DNA of 64,000 nucleotides, taken from Streptomyces massasporeus. GTDB lineage: Bacteria; Actinomycetota; Actinomycetes; Streptomycetales; Streptomycetaceae. This document shows, piece by piece, positions 61,601-64,000 of the stretch (positions are counted from its first letter, which is position 1; each line of letters starts with the position of its first letter). The notes beneath the pieces are model-generated. The model saw only the letters and a list, made by a program, of their open reading frames with translations, was not told the origin of the DNA and did not search any database. The stretch spans positions 236,842 to 300,841 of the forward strand of contig NZ_BMSE01000010.1 of assembly GCF_014648995.1 (NCBI RefSeq), read 5' to 3'. The position numbers were made by a program, and so were the translations under genes.

Positions 61601-61758
61601 AGCTCGGTGGATCCGCGCTGGGACGACGGGTATGCCGCGTCCTGCACCCAGGTGTCCGTGAGCGGACCGAGCAGCGTGTTGGTCGGGTCCACTGTCACCG
61701 GATACTGCAGGTCCGGATCCTGGAGGGACTTCTGGATTGCCACTCCGACGCCGGTCAA
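58648..61758 (-). CDS. DNRLRE-FN3-amidase domain protein, N-terminally truncated
   Basis: The 1036-residue frame begins in the middle of a known layout: VTVDPTNTLLGPLTDTWVQD is the start of a DNRLRE wall-surface domain (about 25-210), followed by Ig/FN3-like modules (about 210-700; PSPPRDLRVQPGDQG FN3 start), and an Amidase_6 catalytic domain at the C-terminus with Cys891 (QDCTNFVS), His988 (WDHAGV) and His1005 (SAHNNN). No signal peptide is encoded, and the only in-frame start is TTG 61758; the upstream frame encodes a Gly/Ala-rich hydrophobic stretch without a start after TGA. It therefore looks like a displaced or truncated cell-wall amidase/toxin module. Confidence 0.82.
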   Translation of the reverse strand: MTGVGVAIQKSLQDPDLQYPVTVDPTNTLLGPLTDTWVQDAAYPSSQRGSTELKAGTYDGKEKARSYLKFSTDRFRGKRILDADLRLFSHWSSSCSTDNAGVQVRRVTSDWDPSAISWSAQPSTTTTAAPVSKAAKGYSASCPAGHVSWDVSGIVQAWADGQSDYGVRLAAVDETDPLTWRRYRSANYVDGSHDSATEPSLIVTYNAAPIVPAQLGVTPRKSESPLTIGSLTPTLQAKVDDSDAGSALTTEFQVQPDPAYADTTYTWTGKTVEFTPGTVATTQIPTTSAVPDGSHLRVRARTSDGIDTSAWSGWTTFLVDASAVQPADLPVRLQAGATDTASPVVTGVVGSPNGGMAEAQFRLGTASGTQLLGTQLVPNGERAGFQIPADKLTGTGPFDWSMRACFEGKCSAWTEKSAFSAGSGTPPAETAASTSVSVPLTKATVCTDTADCVGQTATALKVGSVSGKNWRSHLKADLSKVPAGARITNATLQLQSTATTPDLAVHALNATWATSGTGAELDSATAPGVNLEATAPWKIDVTGLVTGWTDGANANHGLVLRKAEGAAGTAGISFTSAALTIEYGPATAPSPPRDLRVQPGDQGAVVTWNPSRDSGYNDTELTYEVSAIDSSGAVAATRSTSGTDAVITGLSNDTPYTFRVKASSPYGTSTTVTSDAATPVKAPLSTATYTAALDEYLKAVAALTTGAHSTAEAATQGKPHAAKYSWLLKAEEFWLRDTRKSLEADGLVYTAMTSTLSDVLVLPSSDGSVAVRATVNEQRTLADSPEEPETNETALLYTFSGQETPVLRAKLNAQQYEQRLSKGDDALGTVTYGSVESDVSPTALTRQVPDSPAALGMATAQFEAFGSISRSGTSEWAKKHWNSRHEYSQDCTNFVSKALYHGGGMRMKGVSKDRKSTNNWWRTKHSSPPHSGGGFYYLWSHTWTVADKMETFLSKHSAGIVNTESKQKEAKVGDVVFFNWGGRGGWDHAGVVTKMKNGKAYVSAHNNNRLNQRLDTYVNSQRGTWANIHRVIPEWY

Positions 61759-61927
61759 AGCACCGCCACCGGCAACGATGCTGGGGACGCAGCCGACGAC
61801 CGTGGTACATCCCGGCCCAGCCGCGACTGCCGCGATGCCTGTAACGATTCCGACGGCTCATGATCAGTACGGTGATAACGCCGAGGACTCCTCCGGTGAT
61901 CAAGGCGGTGACAAGGGTTGTGCCCAT
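61759..61927 (-). pseudogene. Start of a small membrane ORF joined out of frame to the amidase gene
   Basis: ATG 61927 after AAGGAGACGGA opens MGTTLVTALITGGVLGVITV and a basic MSRRNRYRHR end, a credible small membrane protein. Past about 61860 this frame turns Arg-rich, while the adjacent frame becomes coding-like (VGIVTGIAAVAAGPG, VPSIVAGGGALTGVGVA) and runs into the amidase frame. This pattern suggests a frameshifted or recombined junction between two cassettes. Confidence 0.45.
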
Positions 61928-62037
61928 TCCGTCTCCTTCCCGTTCGCTCCTCCTGGCTCTGGGTATCTTCTGACTCGAGGTTCCTGATGCTTCCGGATAG
62001 CAAGCCGGGTGTGCGTCGAATGTTTGCGCTGCCGACG

Positions 62038-62163
62038 TCAGCTCAAGATGGTCAGCGCGATTCCGGTCACTCCCAACACGATGCCGGTCCAGATGAGTGT
62101 GACGAGGAGGGAGCGATGGTCCATTCGATCGGGAGAGAGTCTCTTCGGGTCCATGCCTCTCAT
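62038..62163 (-). CDS. 41-aa membrane peptide, translationally coupled
   Basis: ATG 62163 overlaps the stop of the preceding gene (ATGA). The product has a charged N-terminus (MRGMDPKRLSPDRMDHR) and one membrane helix (SLLVTLIWTGIVLGVTGIAL). The four-base overlap argues that it is real. Codon use is less G+C-rich than the core genes. Function unknown; may be an immunity-type or accessory membrane protein. Confidence 0.55.
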   Translation of the reverse strand: MRGMDPKRLSPDRMDHRSLLVTLIWTGIVLGVTGIALTILS

Positions 62164-62348
62164 TGACTTGACCTGCCACCACGCTTCATGGCATACGTAA
62201 GCATTCCGATGCCGATGATCCCGAGCATGCCCAGCGTGATGAGGATTATCTTCCCGGATCCTTCAGTCAGAGATCCTTGGATCAGAGCGGCGACTGATAT
62301 CACGCCACTGACAGTGGCGAAGATCTTCAGTTTTCGCTTTTCATTCAC
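62160..62348 (-). CDS. 62-aa two-helix membrane protein
   Basis: GTG 62348 gives MNEKRKLKIFATVSG with two membrane helices (FATVSGVISVAALIQG and ILITLGMLGIIGIGMLTYAM) and a short basic tail. Codons are A+T-richer than the rest of the window (AAG CGA AAA, ATA, TCT). It is coupled to the 41-residue gene. No recognised family; a longer frame upstream is unlikely. Confidence 0.6.
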   Translation of the reverse strand: MNEKRKLKIFATVSGVISVAALIQGSLTEGSGKIILITLGMLGIIGIGMLTYAMKRGGRSSQ

Positions 62349-62555
62349 TTCTAGAACCCCGCTTTCCGGACTGCCCAGCGGTGGAGGGTGCTGCATGCCC
62401 ATCCATCGAGGCCGAGGACGTCAGGCAGACGAGGGGCGACGGGACGGGCGGCGAGTTGGGCAGCGGACGCCATGCGCTCCTCCTTGGTCGACCAGCCCAG
62501 CCCCGCCGTCGGCAAGCGGATGGCATCTTCGGGAATTTCCCTCGGCCCTGGGGCG

Positions 62556-62684
62556 ATGTCCTGGCTGTTCGGCTACCGGCGCTTGAGCCCTCGCTACGAG
62601 CGCGATCTTCACAACTACCTGGCGTCTCTTGGCCTTGCCGCCGCCCTCTGCTGCTACAAACGACTCATCCGCCTCACCGCATAG
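62556..62684 (+). mobile_element. IS5-type transposase C-terminal remnant
   Basis: The 42-residue frame ends MSWLFGYRRLSPRYERDL... LAAALCCYKRLIRLTA, closely matching the conserved tail of IS5-family transposases (GYRRL-RYER then LAAAL-CYKRLLRLT). No other part of the element, inverted repeats or the catalytic residues is found. It is a relic of an old insertion, on the opposite strand to the neighbours. Confidence 0.7.
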
Positions 62685-62692
62685 GACACGGT

Positions 62693-62878
62693 CTAAGGGC
62701 GGGTTTTCCGGCGAGCCAGTACGGAAAGGGTCGCCAGAATGACTCCGCATACTGCGCCGACTGCTCCGAACACGATCGATGGCGAGTCCCCTTTGACAGC
62801 TCCAGCGACACACCCACACAGTCCTCCTGCAATCAAAACCACAGAGAAGATCAGCGTCTTCTTTATTGCCTCATTCAC
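62693..62878 (-). CDS. 61-aa two-helix membrane protein after the Rhs gene
   Basis: GTG 62878 after AAAGGGA encodes MNEAIKKTLIFSVVLIAGG with two membrane helices separated by GDSPS, and a basic end ARRKTRP. Codons are unusually A+T-rich for Streptomyces (AAT, ATA, TTG ATT GCA). It follows the Rhs gene beyond a terminator. Its location suggests an immunity protein, an inference from context. Confidence 0.62.
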   Translation of the reverse strand: MNEAIKKTLIFSVVLIAGGLCGCVAGAVKGDSPSIVFGAVGAVCGVILATLSVLARRKTRP

Positions 62879-62935
62879 CTATTTCCCTTTCGGTTGCATT
62901 CATCGCAGCGCCACCTTGCCTGAGCTGAACAAGGA

Positions 62936-62970
62936 TTGTTGGGTCAGGGACCTATTCCCTGACCCAACAA
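62936..62970 (-). terminator. 15-bp perfect hairpin after the Rhs gene
   Basis: TTGTTGGGTCAGGGA (62936-62950) pairs perfectly with 62956-62970 around the loop CCTAT. It lies 24 bases downstream of the Rhs stop. Confidence 0.85.
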
Positions 62971-62994
62971 CACCTCTAGCTCAACGACACCGTG

Positions 62995-64000
62995 TTACCC
63001 GTAGTGGAGGATGTCCGTGTTGTTGTACCCGGCGACTGCTCCAACCGCGCAGCTGCCTACAACAGCGGCAGTAGCGCCTACAGCCGCCCCGACCCCTGCT
63101 CCGGCCGCACCGCCGACGGCGCTGGCGTAGGCGATGACTCCGGTGTCAGCTGCAATTCCGACGGCGCCGATGCACCCTACGGCCGCCCCCACCCAGTCGT
63201 TCGCGCTATCAAGAGCACCCGACACGCTGTCCAGGAACCCCAGTCCCGTGGGGTCCGTCCGGTTGATGGGGTCGCCACCGGCATAGAGGTAGAGGTTGGT
63301 CTCCTGTCCCGACGGGTCGGGTTGGGTGAAGCGGCCGAGGGACGGGTCGTAGTAGCGGTGGCCCATCTTGTACAGGCCCGTCGGGTCGAGGTACGTGCCC
63401 GCGTAGCGGTGGGGCTGGGGGACCGACTCGGTGGTGGTGCCGCGGGGCAGGCCTGTGGGGCCGTAGGAATAGGTGTGCGTGCGCTTGCCCGTGTCGTCGG
63501 CGAGGCCGAGGACGTTGCCCGTGGCGTCGGTGAGGTAGTAGTAGGACTTCCCCCCAGTCGTCATGGAGTTCAAGGTGCCCGCCGGTTCGCGGATGAATCC
63601 GGTGTCGACGCCGTTCGTCGTCGTGGAGGCCAGGCCCAACGCGGTGTGGTGGAACCACGTCGAACCCAGCTTGGTGCGCTCGGAGTTGTCCGTGCCGGCG
63701 TGGACCAGGTCGTAGCTCTTGCCGCCTGCGGTGATGGCGGAGAGCTGGCTGTAGTCCGTCCAGGCCTCGTTCGTGCGGGCGGTGGTGCTCGCGCCCGCCG
63801 TCTCGTTGCCGAGCTTGTCGTAGGACCAGCCGGTGGTGGAGCCGTTCTTGCCGTTCAGTTCGCTCGCGTCGTCGTAGGTGTAGGTCGTGCCGCCCGGGCA
63901 GGCGTTCTTCGTGCCGTCCTGGCTGGTGAGGTTGCCGGCCTTGTCCCAGCAGTAGAGCCACGACGCCTTGCGGGCACCCGCGGAGTCGGCTTCCAGGGCG
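62995..64000 (-). CDS. Rhs-repeat polymorphic toxin, C-terminal part
   Basis: The frame is open to the window edge, so only the last 334 residues are seen. They carry YD/RHS-type repeats (YTYDDASELNG, YYYLTDATGNVLGLAD), then the RHS core-associated signature RYYDPSLGRFTQPDP and YAGGDPINRTDPTG. After it comes a short C-terminal region of about 80 residues, rich in Gly, Ala and hydrophobics (GAAVGCIGAVGIAAD, GGAAGAGVGAAVGATAAVV). This resembles a membrane-inserting toxin tail. The protein probably begins well beyond the window. Rhs proteins deliver C-terminal toxins in contact-dependent competition. Confidence 0.9.
   Translation of the reverse strand, partial: ALEADSAGARKASWLYCWDKAGNLTSQDGTKNACPGGTTYTYDDASELNGKNGSTTGWSYDKLGNETAGASTTARTNEAWTDYSQLSAITAGGKSYDLVHAGTDNSERTKLGSTWFHHTALGLASTTTNGVDTGFIREPAGTLNSMTTGGKSYYYLTDATGNVLGLADDTGKRTHTYSYGPTGLPRGTTTESVPQPHRYAGTYLDPTGLYKMGHRYYDPSLGRFTQPDPSGQETNLYLYAGGDPINRTDPTGLGFLDSVSGALDSANDWVGAAVGCIGAVGIAADTGVIAYASAVGGAAGAGVGAAVGATAAVVGSCAVGAVAGYNNTDILHYG

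Noticed and set aside
60989..62182. 397-codon frame spanning the amidase N-terminus
   Set aside because: Only its membrane-type start near 61927 looks coding; the rest is Arg-rich wrong frame of the amidase gene.
1..64000. tRNA or rRNA genes
   Set aside because: No cloverleaf with acceptor and TPsiC elements or rRNA motifs was noticed while reading.

Overview
The window comes from a Streptomyces chromosome. G+C is very high with strong third-position G/C bias, many genes start with GTG or TTG, and the gene order from the LpdA-like fragment to pckG matches, from memory, the S. coelicolor core block around SCO4919-SCO4979. No tRNA, rRNA, CRISPR array or intact prophage was seen.

0-16.7 kb is core metabolism. 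It holds the end of an NAD(P)H-quinone dehydrogenase, a DeoR regulator, and an acyl-CoA carboxylase neighbourhood: the biotinylated alpha chain accA2, the carboxyltransferase pccB, its small epsilon subunit pccE and the biotin ligase birA. maf and a 42-45 residue membrane protein (MmpB-like) lie among them. A soluble adenylate cyclase, an enoyl-CoA hydratase with a palindromic operator, a GAF-GGDEF diguanylate cyclase (CdgE-like), hutH, a sortase-motif surface protein and a lipoprotein L,D-transpeptidase follow. Two families of intergenic repeats sit here.

16.7-34.5 kb opens with a 5'-truncated ABC ATPase abutting a 25-bp perfect hairpin. A 1108-residue secreted subtilase, an HTH regulator divergent from a zinc alcohol dehydrogenase, small enzymes and membrane proteins, msrA behind a sigma-R-type promoter, metB, a region-4-only sigma-like protein, a MarR regulator and threonine ammonia-lyase follow.

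34.5-45 kb carries a DrrAB-type ABC exporter whose promoter spacer is filled by a palindrome, greA, a DUF4307 protein, mca (mycothiol S-conjugate amidase) with a second sigma-R-like promoter, a large NB-ARC/TPR ATPase and a DUF255 thioredoxin-fold protein.

45.0-51.6 kb is a tightly coupled four-gene operon: a processive GT2 synthase, a GT39-type membrane glycosyltransferase, a GT2-GtrA fusion and a secreted galactose-oxidase-like radical copper enzyme with a C-terminal Excalibur-like motif. It looks like an exopolysaccharide synthesis, export and oxidation system. A dispersed repeat closes it, and core genes resume (Mut7-C RNase-like, TetR, TrhA/hemolysin III, pckG).

56.2-58.1 kb is a WhiJ-type triad: HATPase, HTH/DUF5753 and DUF397, plus a coupled 69-residue protein. 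58.1-64 kb is accessory and rearranged. It contains an N-terminally truncated DNRLRE-FN3-amidase protein coupled to a small membrane-anchored partner, several A+T-richer tiny membrane proteins, an IS5-type transposase relic, and the C-terminal part of an Rhs protein with a hydrophobic Gly/Ala tail that runs off the window. It reads as a polymorphic-toxin locus with displaced cassettes.
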